Source of the DNA: Dillenia suffruticosa
Taxonomy: Eukaryota; Streptophyta; Magnoliopsida; Dilleniales; Dilleniaceae
DNA length: 64,000 nt
Assembly: GCA_033439265.1 (NCBI GenBank)
Contig: JAVTVX010000031.1
Span: forward strand, 13,305,001 to 13,369,000
Direction: 5' to 3'
Shown here: one piece after another, positions 52,400-64,000 of the stretch
How positions within the stretch are numbered: the stretch's first letter is position 1
How the letters are laid out: each line of letters starts with the position of its first letter
Position numbers and translations under genes: made by a program
The notes under the pieces: model-generated
Told to the model about the DNA's origin: nothing
Database searches by the model: none
The model's input: the letters and a program-made list of their open reading frames with translations, nothing else

Positions 52400-53831
52400 A
52401 CCCTTTCTTGATGAAAAGGTAATTCCAAAAAAAGAGGTTCTTTAGGTAGTAACACAACAAAACCTCTTTTAGTGAAACAGCAATTTTGTTTGTTGTGTCT
52501 GCAATCAAGGTCGATTGCACGCTCTGTGCACTTCAAGAGTATGATTTAAATTGGAAAGTGGACTTGTATTCACCATTTTTTTAGTATATCAGTAAATTTA
52601 TGTATGCAATAATTTGTATATTTAAATAAATGTGTGTGAGCTTAGATATTTTTAAAATATTTCTCTCTCTCTTTCTCTCTTTCTCTCTTTCTCTCTTAAA
52701 TTTTAGATTTTATTCGGAGAGAGACAATTTCAAAGTCATGTTTGATTGGTGAATGGACCATAACCAAACCCTTCTCCCAGGGCAAAGTACAATTTTTGTT
52801 GGGTGAGCCCCCCCCCCCCAACAGGGAAAACTTCACTGTTACTCTTTGTATGTTTATAGTTAACTGATTAATTGAGTAATACTTAATGGTCCAAGCAAAG
52901 GAGCAAGAAGATTGCGTAGGTTCGATATTTGATGTCATAATCTCTCTAAATTCATTTTGCAGTTGGACCGATATTCAAATCAAGCCCGGTCTAAAAAAGG
53001 AAAGATATAATGTTAATTAATTATAACTCAACTGGTACCGTCTCTTTTCCCTTAAAAATATCAAATTGAAATATTTCTATGTAAAATAAAAATAAATAAA
53101 TAAGGAGAGCTAGAGAGATGGTCATTTATGCAAAAGAATGGGCTACACCCAGATGACTTCTCTTCGGTTACCAAACGGCACCAAGTTGGACAGGAGGCAC
53201 CCCATGATTTGGTGGGTTTGAGTTGAATTTTGCAAACGTTACACTTATCTCCATGGCTCTCTCCACTCGTGCTTCTTTTGTTGGCTAGAACAAAAAAATC
53301 TTGTCTCTATAATGATTTGTTTGTGTGAATTGGATGCCAACTCCAAATCAAGTACCGAATTAAAATGTCTGCCAACAATTCTCATTTATTGTTGTGATTT
53401 GATTTGCCATTACAGGTTCAGCCAATGAGCAAAGTTCCTTTTGACCACCAAGCTATCTCGTGAGTTGAAGTTGATCCACAGTTTGAACAAAATCATAACA
53501 ACATTTTGTATAATTGATATTTCAAACGAGCCTAACTAGATACCAATCCTATGGTGTTTTCAAAAAAAAAAAAAAAAAATATCCTTCTATGGAAAGACAA
53601 TCACTCTGTAAGATATGGAACAAACTTTCCATAAACTTTCTAAACGTCCCATTAAGTTGTCTTCATTTGGCAAAAGATATTCTCCACACAAAACATATTC
53701 CCAAAATATATGCACAATTAGGTTTGAGTGTTCCATTGGCACGAAAGTTGAAAGCCATGATTTTGCCGATTGATGGCAGAATCGAAGAATACACATATCC
53801 CAAACTAAGGGCAAGCAATTGGCAACAGCAT

Positions 53832-53914
53832 GTCCCTGAGGGGATAGCCTAGTGGTACAAATCCCTCTCTCCCAACCTGATGATCTCAGATTCAAATTCT
53901 TGTATAACCAAAAA
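53832..53914 (+). mobile_element. short (83 bp) tRNA-like SINE
   Basis: Flanked by AATTGRCAAYAKCAT (53817-53831 and 53915-53929, 12 of 15 identical). Box-A-like ATAGCCTAGTGG, then TACAAATCCCTCTCTCCCAA, box-B-like CAGATTCAAATTC and an A tail. Best match is the element at 18291-18376. Confidence 0.75.
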
Positions 53915-54638
53915 AATTGACAATATCATACAATCTAATAGAATCTTTCAGCAATTGAAACAATGCAACCAGGTCTCATCAGAATATTTTCATTAATGAT
54001 GAATTTTTGGAATGTGCTTAAGGTGAAGACAAAATGTGAAAATTAAGGATGCCCTATACCCTCTCGTGAATAGAATTGAACAAATAAGATAAAATGAAAA
54101 AAAATGATTATATGACAAACCACACAATGCAAAAATATCCTTTCTCCTTGGCATCATTCTGCCATGCAAGAGGCAAATAACAAATCTTTACTTGCAGCTT
54201 TGATGCAACAATGGAGAATGAAGTGCTTCATGATCGTCATCACCAAAAGATTGGGCGAGCTCAACTTGCAAGCAACACCTTCGTGTCCACTAATTTACCT
54301 TGTCTACGTATATCAGTTCTGTCCAGTGGGGTATCTCTTCCCAATTGTTTGGTCAATTTGTCAGACCTGTAAGAAAGATTGGTTTCAGATATGAGAGAGA
54401 GTAATTCCTCAAGAAACCCTAATGAAACTCCAAAGATACAGGACTAATCCAATAGCTCCCAATCAATCCACAGATTTGTGAGAGTATACGGCTATGAGAC
54501 ATGAGATAGATTAGACCTAGTTAGATCGAAAACCAGGCAATAGCCCTGTGGTCACTAAGATGGCTTACACAAGCTTTTGTGAGAGAGAGAGAGAGAGAGA
54601 GATGTTTCTTATAGGCATAAATGCTTTTTGACCCTACA

Positions 54639-57600
54639 CTAGTGATGTATCATAACGTTAGCACCAGGAGGAAGGTAAGTTACCGTTCTTTGAGGAAACA
54701 GAAGCATGATAAATGAGAAGCAATACAAAGCCAGAGCAATAATAGCTCCAACAACCAAATTCGAAAGCAGCCGCCTATTGTCCTTTGTAGGGATAAAAAC
54801 CGTCTTTAGCGAATTGGTTAGTTCGAACAGTCGGTGTGATATCTGCAGAAATAAGAACAAGTTAATGTCCAGCACTAATGCAATGAAAAATGAGTCAATG
54901 TTCATTCTAAGACCTTGAGCTTTCATGAAGAAAAAGTGTCACGTACCAAGATATAGATGGCAGTAGTGAGCATGAAATTTAGCATAGGGTAGTTTGGGAT
55001 AAGGCAGAGAAGCCACTTGGGCTGCCCATTTGGCACGTTTGATCTGCACACAGATTTCAAAGTTGAGATGGATTACTTTTGTTTGGTGCAATGAAAAACA
55101 AAACAGGAAGTCCAATTTCTCATTCAACATAATGTTGCTACAGTCCCCCGATTGTCAGTTGTATGGTGCTATGATGCTAATTGTTGCATATTCCATGTTA
55201 AAAACAGGAAAGACGCTGAATGAACAAACAAGTTCTTATATTTTTGCAAAATTTACATAGACATAAATGAGAATTTATTCCAAAAATAGGCATAAAAGGG
55301 GAAAAGTGGAATAAAAGGTCCATCATAGTGCAGGGATGACGCCAATGGGCTCTCAATCAGAATGAAAAATACGATACCAAGTTCATGACATTGCAACATG
55401 GCATTTAACGGGTTTAAAACATAGCCTGGTTAACAGAGTGTATAAGAAGATGAAGATAAAACAGTGAATCATACTCACCTTAGCCAGATGTGGAACTGGG
55501 AAATATAGGTCTCCAAAGTAATCTTTCCAAGCCACCTAGCGTTTTCAAGGGGGAAAAATTAATAGTTAACAAATAGCATAATAAGACAATAATGAACAAG
55601 TGAGATGGTTTTCACAAATCTCAACCAAAACTTACGCGAAGAGAGTCAAGGAAAAATTCCGAAGCTGTTGTGTGCAGTTTCGTAAGCAAATGTATACACT
55701 GGAAGATATAAGTGGCAATGAGATAGTGCAAACCACGCTGAGAAATAAAAGTTGATCATAAGACATGCATATGTGAAAATGCTCATGACTCACGTTATAG
55801 GTATCCAAGAGGTGTAAGGATGATATTTGTTGTATGTAACCTTGTCCAGCTTATATATGTATTCGTACCAGATATACCCAACCTAAAACAAACAATCAAA
55901 GCATGATTGGAAATAGACAAAATCTTGTCTTGAACTGAAATAAGCAACTGCAGATTAAGCAACTCACTGTTACGGACACTGAGACGATGACTGTTTTAGT
56001 CCAAAGTTTCCTCTTGGTTTCACATTCCTCCAACTTCTCCATCAATTTCTCAACCTACGCATCAAGTTAAACAGAAAGTGTGGTTTATTATTCCAGAAAG
56101 GAGGGCTTAAGATTTTCAAAAGCTTCAACAACTTACATTTGGGTGAAAATAAGCATATATCATTCCAATGATCCATATATAGCGATCTAGACCAGATCTA
56201 AAATGCCATTCATGCAACCGAGGGAGATCTGGTTTTGCTGGATCAGTGTATCCTGTGGAATCAGAATCACATGTAAGCTAAACTAACTAGGCAAAATCAT
56301 AGTTAAAAATCTCAAAAGCCAGACTCAAATAAAATGTCAACCAGTGAGAGGGTATTTTGCTAAATGATCAACTCAAAACAGCATATTCTTAACAACTTGT
56401 GGACCCACAGCAGCACAGGTTCAAATGTGGTCTAAACAAAACTTGGTGAGAAATGAGTTTAATAATCAAGCAGACCCATATGAAATCTATCTTGCCATGT
56501 CAATAACCAAGGCGGGATACAATTACTAACCTAACATAAACGCGAAAGGACTCCAGAGAATGTCAAAACTGCCAGGGACCTCCCAGATTAGAATAACCAC
56601 AAGGAAACATGAAAGAATCTTCACAGCCATCACGGAGCTTATCTCATTGTATTTGTTAAAAATACCAAGTGCTCCATACACCATAAGAGTGAAGAGAGTG
56701 TGCATCGGGCAGATATAATACAACATATAATCATTATTGAGAACAATGCAGCAAAAGATTACAAAAAAATTCAGTCGCCACATCATCTGCACCAATAAAC
56801 TACTGATTAAAAGCAACTCAAATTATAAATGCATAAAAATATGAACAAAGTCACCTATATAATTCAAATAAAATCTTTATTTTTTTAATAAAGAAAATCT
56901 CACCTGAGCAAATCTTGCAAGGCCAAAATCCTTTCTGATGTAGTAATAGGAGAAGTTTCCAAATCCAGTCATCCAGACATATGCGGCAATAAAGACACGG
57001 ATAGCATTGTATATCTCAGTTGCAGCAAAGTAGTGGTACATCAGAAAGAGAACCTGTTAAGATACTAATGAGATTTAAAATCAATTGCCAAACAAAACCA
57101 TGGGCATAAATTTTAAACTGGATAGGGATTACAATAAATATGGACCACCATTAAAGAAAAATTATGGTAGATATCACCATTTCACTTTCAGTCATTGCAC
57201 GCTCTACTGTCCCAAAGTATACAAGATAGTTTAGTATGACCATCTAATGCAAATTGTATGACTTTTACAAAGGGATGAATCAGCAAAACATGATTAACTA
57301 ATGTCAAGAATCCATAAGATACTCCATGTTAAACACATATCCATCATGGATGGAAAGATGTCAATGAACAAAATACATTATTAGACTAGTTGAAAGAGTT
57401 CAAACACATGATGATTAGTTGAAATTGCAAGTTAACAAGTACCAAGTGAATGAAAGCTATAGAAAATAAGAAATGGAACAACTAATTCTTTAAGCTCTTA
57501 TGTTAGAAAAACTAGAGTCATATGCATGACTGGTTCACCCTTGCCTGCATCCATCCTTTCCACTCCTCTGTCTGATGCCGATTAAGGTAAAGTATCGATT

Positions 57601-60600
57601 TTCCAGAGAAAGCTGACTTGTCATTATGTTTCTTAAGAGAAGTCATCGCCGACAAAATGATGAGAAGAGCGTACAGAAAGAGAAAAAGATCGCGATTGTA
57701 CACCTGAAGAAAAAAGAAGCAAAGATTGAACAAAATCATTATAAAGCTGGATTTTATTATTTAACAAACAAAGAGACTGCAGATGTGTTAAATTGTATTG
57801 GTTCTTTTTTTTTAAAAAAAAAAATTGTAGACATGAAAGATGAAATGTAAACATGGTACAGTGCATGTTAAAGCAAACTAATTAAAAAACTTTGCGCTCT
57901 TCTGATTCACTAGACACATGAGAGTTGAATACCATTCGATGACATTAAGGCAATTTTCTGTTACAAAAAAAAATGTAAGTGGCCAGTAAATTTCACCAAC
58001 AAGAAATTAAACACATGCACGAGCAGATGGAGCTCATAAGTAGACAAGCATCTGGAACCCCTACTAAATATGTGATAAATCTTACCACTAGATAAATTCT
58101 GTTTCCAGCAGATAGTTACATTACAGAGAGAACTCTATTAACATGTGGTAAACAAATGACAAACAAAAGAGAGATAACACTATTAAAATAAGTAGAATGA
58201 ACTTCTCCAGCTTAAGTTACTCAAATAGACAAGCATTGCAGCTTCAATAGAGTTTATTTCTCACACTTTCCCTGCTAAAAGAATCCATATCACCATATCA
58301 ATTGAAAAACAAATGCAGAGTTTTGGGTAAGGCAAAGTTTGAGATTTCAAACTCATTTGTTGATCTGTACATGCATCAAGTTTGTCCTTTCTCAACAAAT
58401 CAACCCCCTGAAAATGTTCTAAGACCTTCTTCAGATAGTAACTTTTCCTTAGGATTTTCTACTAGTAGCTTGTATCAGTATATATTCATCTACTGCATGG
58501 ACAACATGCTTCTAATAGAACATATTAAGGGGTTAAAGAAATAAGAAAAATTAAATAAAAGAATTCAAAGCAATTCACTTTTCAAGCCACTTATTCTGGA
58601 TACCATACCCCTACTTATCTGTCCCATCATTACAAGTCACCAATCTGATTCAATCTGGCTAATTCTAATATAAACAAAGAAATTACAAGAAGGAACATTT
58701 GGATACTCTTTCTTTTCATGGTACAGCAACCCATTACCTCCTAGCCCATAGCTCCTCCCTAGATGGCACCATCTGGATAAGGCACATCGTGAGCACAATC
58801 ATGTTGAGAGCGCAACGAAGGAACAAGTGACCAGCCACTTCCCTCTTCCTTTCCCAAGCGAGGATCATTTCACAAACTTGATCCCATCTAGTGGAGATTC
58901 TTAAGTCAAGATCCTGCCCTGAGTAGCTCCCACCTGCATGGGGGAGAGAGTGGAGCCACTTTCAAAGGGACCAAATTTTCTGCATTCCTTTCCCAAGGAT
59001 AGGGAATAGAGGTCCTCTTTCAGCAACCCCTCTTCCTGGATAGCCCTAAAGAGATCTAGGGCGTGGAATGCTCCCTTTCTATTTCACATCCACCACACCA
59101 CATCAAACTCCCTTCTTAACGAATCCAAACGACTTCTAAGGGATCAAAAGAATCAAGAATACATCATTGGCATGTCTCATAAACTTTAATTACAAGGTCC
59201 AGAATAACCATAACATACCAAACTATTGAACAAATTGCCACCCCCTTAGCTACACCAATCAGGTCAGAGGAATAGACCTCTAACACTAGAGGACCACATC
59301 AAACATTACTGAACAAAGACAATCCCATACAATCTTCATCCCGTATCCAACTTCCCTTCAGAATCCTGTCCATCCACTTCTAGTTTTCTTCCAAAAAGCC
59401 ACATTTTAGGCAGGCACAGACTTGTAAAATGGGTTTTGGGGTTTTAAGAGGATGTGGGTGCAACAATTTCTAACCCCACCCAGAAAAAAAAGATTTAGAC
59501 TTCTTTTTTTCTGGTCATCCACTCACTGCATTTGAAACCACAAATCACATAGCCACAAACCTACATCCTCTCAAATCAACGCTTTTCGTCCACCATTAAC
59601 CCCCATAGTCAATTTGCTAAGAGAGCTTTATTTAACTCCACCAGTAACCTGATCCTTAGACCCCATAGACACACAGGCCTCCTTATCACCGCGCAATTCA
59701 TATCTAACCATACTTTTATGATTTGCACCCTCTAATCTTCCCCCATAAGAATCTACTCTATTGTACAATCCTTTTTGGTACTGAGAAGTGGATAGAGAAA
59801 GTGAAATAAAGTTGATTGGCAGGTTAGATGAAGTACTCTTAATAAGGGCAAGCCTGCCCCTTCAACAAGTAATTCCTCTTCCACCCCGCCAATTTTCTTG
59901 CAAACCTTTCCAACTCCATCCCATATACCACTTTCTTTCTGTCTAGCTCGCAGGGGTAAGGTAGCATGCCAAAATAAAGGAAAGACAAAGGTGTATTCTT
60001 GTATATTGATTAAGCATACAAAAAGAACAAATTGAGTCATAATCCCAAATTTTTGAATCAGCCTTTTAAGACCAATAAAGGAGAGAGGATAAAAAAAAGT
60101 AAAAATAAACTATCCATAATAATAAAAGTGCGTTAATTCAACTCGTTTGGATTCTCCAATGCTAGTCATTCCTATCAAAAGTCATCTTCTCAAATAAACA
60201 CTTAGCACTCATGTATATGTTTCTTGTTTAGACTTGAGCCAATATTAGATTAAGCAGAAAGCCCCAAACTATGCCAACGAGCTTTAGCTCAACTAGCACC
60301 ATCCCCCTCCTTTTTTTTAGAAGTCTCGAGTTCGAGCCTCCCCAATGTACCCAAGAAAAAAAAGAATAAAAGAAGCCCCAGACTATATTCTGGTCCGATG
60401 CAGAAAAAGAAGCCCTCAGAGTAGCCAGCCTCTAAAATTAAGCAAGAAATCAGAGCCTTGTCCAATGTAGCCCAAAAGACCTTAACTCAGAGTAGGACTA
60501 TCAACATCCTGTCAAATAAGAAACAAAAATGAAAAGTATCACCTAGGCCCTTTCACTCTAACTTAATCACTAGATTCATAGGTATGCCTCTTTTATAACA

Positions 60601-61285
60601 AAAATTCACCTGCATCTCCAGGATCTTATTGACGTCACTATAAAGACATGGCATCTTTAACATCATGCTTCATGCTAGTTGGCTCACATACCACATCAAA
60701 TAAACACTATATGACAGATGATGATAGCATTTAGTATATGAGGCATCTCCAGCAAAAGACAAGGAAAGGACATGAATTCATACCTTGGTGGAATCTGCCA
60801 ACAAGTTTGTTCGGTCACAAACGTAAAAGTATATCATAATTGCCCCAAATTCAGACCTAACCATACCAGTCAGTGTCAAGGAAGAAAAGATAAGTTTCTA
60901 AGCAATTAGGATTGCAAGCCAGAAAAAAAAATGCATCAACAAAGAAAACCATATGCCAGACTATTAAAGACTTACATTGCTCTCAGAGTTGACCGATTTT
61001 CTAGCAAGAATGCATCATCCATCGTTAAAAACCTAGATAAATCATGAGTTACACAAGACAATATATAATCAAGAAGATACAAACAGAACTCCATTACCAG
61101 AATAGATAAGTAAAACAAATAAAATAGCACATCTAAGAGCTAGGAACCTTATTAAGTTGGCCTTGATGGATGAAGTTTGAAATTTTGCAGATGCTGATTT
61201 TGTGAGGCCTCCCTCCAGCAAAACAGCGCGATCATCTTCCTTGATCGTCTGATTCTCCAATTCTACAAGATTGGTGTCAGAATGA
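54639..61285 (-). CDS. RWA: RWA-type Cas1p-domain protein (wall O-acetylation), 5' incomplete
   Basis: Golgi multispanning membrane protein of the REDUCED WALL ACETYLATION family, needed for O-acetylation of xylan and other wall polysaccharides. Visible exons on minus: 61148-61285, 60976-61032, 60784-60856, 57545-57703, 56904-57053, 56531-56786, 56137-56252, 55968-56054, 55794-55882, 55636-55698, 55479-55535, 54947-55043, 54639-54842. Phases close and give 514 residues plus stop. Diagnostic blocks: [148 protein letters not shown]. The exon with the first ~40 residues is not found before the LTR/LINE sequence at 62480. The intron after exon 57545-57703 has a GC donor. Confidence 0.92.
58740..59990 (-). 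mobile_element. decayed L1-type LINE fragment in RWA intron
   Basis: Minus-strand translation in shifting frames shows the C-terminal part of a plant L1 reverse transcriptase: [19 protein letters not shown] (about 59920), [17 protein letters not shown]-like (about 59840), a GGL...LNKALLANW block (about 59650) and [11 protein letters not shown], resembling the zinc-binding RT tail (about 58830). Too many stops for any product. Confidence 0.55.
60021..60185 (-). repeat. RTE-type LINE 3'-end fragment
   Basis: CAAATTGAGTCATAATCCCA and AAATTTTTGAATCAGCC, then GACCAATAAAGGAGAG..., parallel 25849-26045 in the same order. Related to the reverse-complement tail of the LINE at 27699. Confidence 0.45.
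60273..60373 (+). mobile_element. short tRNA-like SINE with 13-bp target duplication
   Basis: 101-bp element with box-A-like TTTAGCTCAACTAGCACC, box-B-like TCGAGTTCGAGCCTC and an A-rich tail, between AGCCCCARACTAT repeats at 60260-60272 and 60374-60386 (one mismatch). Lies in the long RWA intron, antisense to the gene. Confidence 0.75.
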
Positions 61286-62479
61286 CTGCAGCAACAGCAG
61301 ATTCAGGACAAACATTAATTAGTAATAGAGTTTATTGCACTAAAAAACAGTATGAACTCCACTACTCCAGTACAATGTCTCTAAAACAGTCAAGCAGAGC
61401 TTCTGTAGACTGGGGATTTAGCTTCACACTAGATATGCAGAAAAAGATCTAGGTTTCTCCAAAGAGTCTTTCAAGGGCACCCAGATGGTAGCTTTTAACA
61501 AAGGCATCTGAGCAGAACTAAATGCATTTTCTACTTAATATAGGTTAAAAAAAAATAGAAAAGAAAAAAAGGAAACCACTACAAGGCATTAACTGCAAGC
61601 TCTGGAGGCCCATAAAAGCAAACAACAAGCCAATTGTGGTGTTTATATTCATTATTAGGCGTCTCACCTCCTAATCGAGATATTGGCACAAAGTGGGGAT
61701 ATTATATGAGAACCATGTGTTTAGACTCTATGGTGGAACGAGGGTCACACAGGGCCAGCAGCCTTCATGACGGTCTTAGGAGGCCCAGTTCTGCTTTGGG
61801 CTGCAGTTTTTGGACCCAGTCCCAGCCCATTAGTCTGTATACATGATAATCACATTCAGCCATAGATTCATATCATAATTCCATAATTCTATATGGATTT
61901 TGACAGAAGTATTGGTATCAACTTCCTGAACTTTAAGAGAAATAGAAGTGAATAAGGAGTCAAACTCTCCAACCCACTTTGAAAGGCATGGCCCCCTTGT
62001 TTATTTGAAGATCTCAAATTTTACTTTTGATAATTTAAGATTAAAAGATACTAAATTTTCTTTACTAATTTAAGGTTCAGTAAAAATGCCCATTACACAA
62101 CATTTTCCTTAGAGAATCATGAAGGATGATATGACTGAGGTATCGAAGTCTTCTAGTCCCTATTAATCCCTCGAAAATAATATCCTTGAAGGGCTCTCAC
62201 CTCCAAAGCCTAAAGGGATATCAGCAATGTAATTTCATCCACAAAAGATCGATACAAAGACATTGATCATTGAAAATCCCAGTATCCTCCTGATACTGCA
62301 TAAAACCACCACCACATACTTTTGCATCTGTTGCAAACAGTGAAAGTGTTTAATGTATCACTGAGAGTTAATGTTCTTAGAGTACTGAATAGTTACCATA
62401 TATGAGTTAATGTTTTGTTCTTAGAGTGCTGAACAGTCGCCATAGTAAATAGTTAGGAGTTAATGCTTTTAGGGAATGG
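61286..62479. other. RWA intron or upstream region, no exon found
   Basis: I searched the minus strand for the expected RWA N-terminal exon (a membrane segment followed by a LEYRKS-like end) and did not find it. The frame at 61634-61846 has no family features. Confidence 0.45.
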
Positions 62480-63676
62480 TGATAGGGCATAAATTGATGT
62501 AATAATTGTGGTTTATTTTGTTCTATTTTTGAATAAATATTACACTAATTATTGTGTTTTATAGTCATTGATATAATAGGAATGATAAAGGAGACTTTTA
62601 AAGAAAAAAAAAACAAGGAAGAAGCCTAATTTGAAAACATCGGAAACTTTGAAGATATTCCTAATATTTAGGAATATAAATTTTGGAGAAGTCCAATTTT
62701 TGTAATCTTCTATTTTAGTTAGGCTATCTATTTAACAAGTCAACTTGGTTACTTGTTATTAGAAAATTTCTTTTTTATTTGGTAGTTGCCAAAAATTTAG
62801 AAAGACCTTCACTTTAGAAATTAGGTTAACTCACCTCTATATATATGGGACATTACACATTGGAGGAGAGAGCCTAGAGGGGGCAGCTGCCCCTTCACCA
62901 TTTTTCCGGTAGAAATACATCGTTTTTTTTAGTTTAGGTTTTGTCCTTTTAGGTGCTTCAAGTTCCAGCCGGCTGCTCTTTTGCAGGAAAAGTAAGGCTG
63001 CCATTTTGTATTTTTCTTCCATTGTTCTTCAACTTCAATATTGAATAAAAATTTGTGAGTTTTCTTTTTTCTATATTTTCTTTTTAATTTTATTTTTCTA
63101 GTCAAAAGATTATTGAATTCTTGATTTTCAATGGTTGTGAGATCTAATTAGACAAATTAATTCAAGATATATCATATGTATTTATTTAATTCATGCACTT
63201 CATCGATCATAATTTTCTAGGGTTATAGAATAGGGACTCATATTTAATAGTTTTAGAATAATCTACAATTAATTAAAACGATAAATTTGTAATTGTTTGT
63301 TAGTTTTAATGAAGTGGTGAATGACATTTGTCATGAAATTGAATAATCTAATTTAAATGAACCCGCCGTGTGTTTGTTAAGTAGAATTAAATCTCTCTAA
63401 ATCTTAATGCTGTTGAGATTTTAAATTTTCAGAGTTTTTCTAGAGTTGACTCTCGATTAGGGAAATAATTAATACGTTTCTCTTAATTATCGATGAAGTA
63501 AGAAGAGATGGGTTGTTAAGCGTTTATCAACGACTATAATCAATTTATTTATGATTGTTGAAATCTTTAGCTAGGTCGATGATCAATCGCATGAAATCAA
63601 TGTGGAAATAATTCCTTTGGCTAGATTTTATTCTTATTGATATTTTCTCTTTTATTAGGTATTATTTAATTAGATA
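62480..63676 (+). mobile_element. putative LTR-retrotransposon fragment
   Basis: From TGATAGGGCATAAATTGATG the sequence has LTR character: a promoter-like AT-rich part, a later transcribed-looking GC-richer part (about 62850-63020) and a long AT-rich leader. No coding domain or matching second LTR is inside the window, so class and right border are unknown. It abuts the RTE LINE start at 63677. Confidence 0.4.
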
Positions 63677-64000
63677 CTTTTGGGGCGTTTCCCCCTAAGC
63701 GACGCGCTACATTAAATCCCGGATGTAGCGAGAAATTAACAAGGGACACTAGGGTGCGGGTAAATAAGTTAGTCCACGAAGATAAGATTCGTTTGACCAC
63801 TTGGAATATAAGATCTTTGACCAGTAAGTTATGAGAGATTGGAGAAACAATGGATAGACGAAAAATTCATATCATGTGTCTTCAAGAAACTAAGCGGGTC
63901 GGGAAGAAAGCTAGAGTAGTAGAGCTATATGGTCATAAACTTTGGTACACAGGAAAAGATAGGAGTATGAATGGTGTAGAAATAATTGTACATAAAACTC
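63677..64000 (+). mobile_element. RTE-type LINE, second copy, 5' part, cut by window end
   Basis: From ACTTTTGGGGCGTTTCCCCC onward it matches the 5' region of the LINE at 27699-30876 in opposite orientation. It encodes an APE endonuclease start: LTTWNIRSLT, then a stop, then [20 protein letters not shown]. It lacks about 70 bp present at the 5' end of the first copy. It is defective, with at least one early stop. Confidence 0.85.

Larger units (their letters stand above)
50954..54638. other. intergenic between PUP and RWA genes
   Basis: AT-rich, with CT microsatellites and short retroposon relics (for example tRNA-like segments near 51700 and 53020-53100, and the SINE at 53832). The frame at 53587-53895 and the frame at 54164-54394 show no recognisable domain. 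54400-54638 is probably RWA 3' UTR. Confidence 0.5.

Noticed and set aside
53252-53290. ATGGCTCTCTCCACTCGTGC, resembling a plastid transit peptide start
   Set aside because: Stops after about 11 codons and no downstream exon was found.
53514-53852. 112-residue frame and the antisense frame at 53587-53895
   Set aside because: No family resemblance; the end runs into a SINE. A reverse-transcriptase zinc-domain reading was considered but too few landmarks fit.
61634-61846. 70-residue frame beside the RWA gene
   Set aside because: No resemblance to the expected RWA N-terminus, wrong strand, and no family features.
62837-63022. 61-residue minus-strand frame
   Set aside because: Falls inside LTR-like sequence and lacks protein landmarks.

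Overview
This is a gene-sparse, AT-rich nuclear segment of a flowering plant, most likely a eudicot. The evidence is intron-split genes for plant-only proteins (FLS2 immune receptor, Lhcb1 antenna proteins, starch synthase 4, purine permease, RWA wall-acetylation protein) set among retroposons, long CT/GA microsatellites and poly-A/T tracts. The species cannot be named from the sequence. There are no prokaryotic, organellar, viral or CRISPR features.

Layout. 1-4.2 kb: repeats, including TSD-flanked SINEs and a tRNA-Leu relic. 4.5-8.1 kb (+): complete two-exon FLS2-like receptor kinase (1163 aa). 8.7-9.5 kb (-): uncharacterised plant Cys-rich gene with a disrupted frame. 11.6-15.0 kb: two intronless Lhcb1 genes, head to head, nearly identical in protein but with unrelated UTRs, each with a CCAAT-GATA-GATA light module. 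15.6-17.9 kb (-): decayed PPR gene followed by a relic of the SS4 last exon. 18-22 kb: repeats and a second copy of the PPR 5' end. 22.6-38.4 kb (-): complete 16-exon starch synthase 4 (1011 aa), with a 3.2 kb RTE-type LINE in intron 10 and an Au-like SINE in intron 5. 39.1-39.6 kb: CT-rich minisatellite. 41.1-50.2 kb (-): purine permease cluster with one intact two-exon gene (383 aa) and three decaying relatives, one split by a solo LTR. 54.6-61.3 kb (-): 13 exons of an RWA gene whose N-terminal exon lies outside the window or beyond a transposon. 62.5-64 kb: LTR-like sequence and the 5' part of a second RTE LINE running off the end.

The genes do not form a pathway. They are independent neighbours in pathogen sensing, light harvesting, plastid starch-granule initiation, purine/cytokinin-type transport and Golgi polysaccharide acetylation. 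The most interesting material is the retroposon layer. Several tRNA-derived SINE insertions can be delimited by target-site duplications, including a set of unusually short (about 85 bp) elements. Local duplication and decay are also clear (Lhcb1 pair, PUP cluster, PPR/SS4 relics). All exon borders were placed by reading splice sites and protein similarity by eye.
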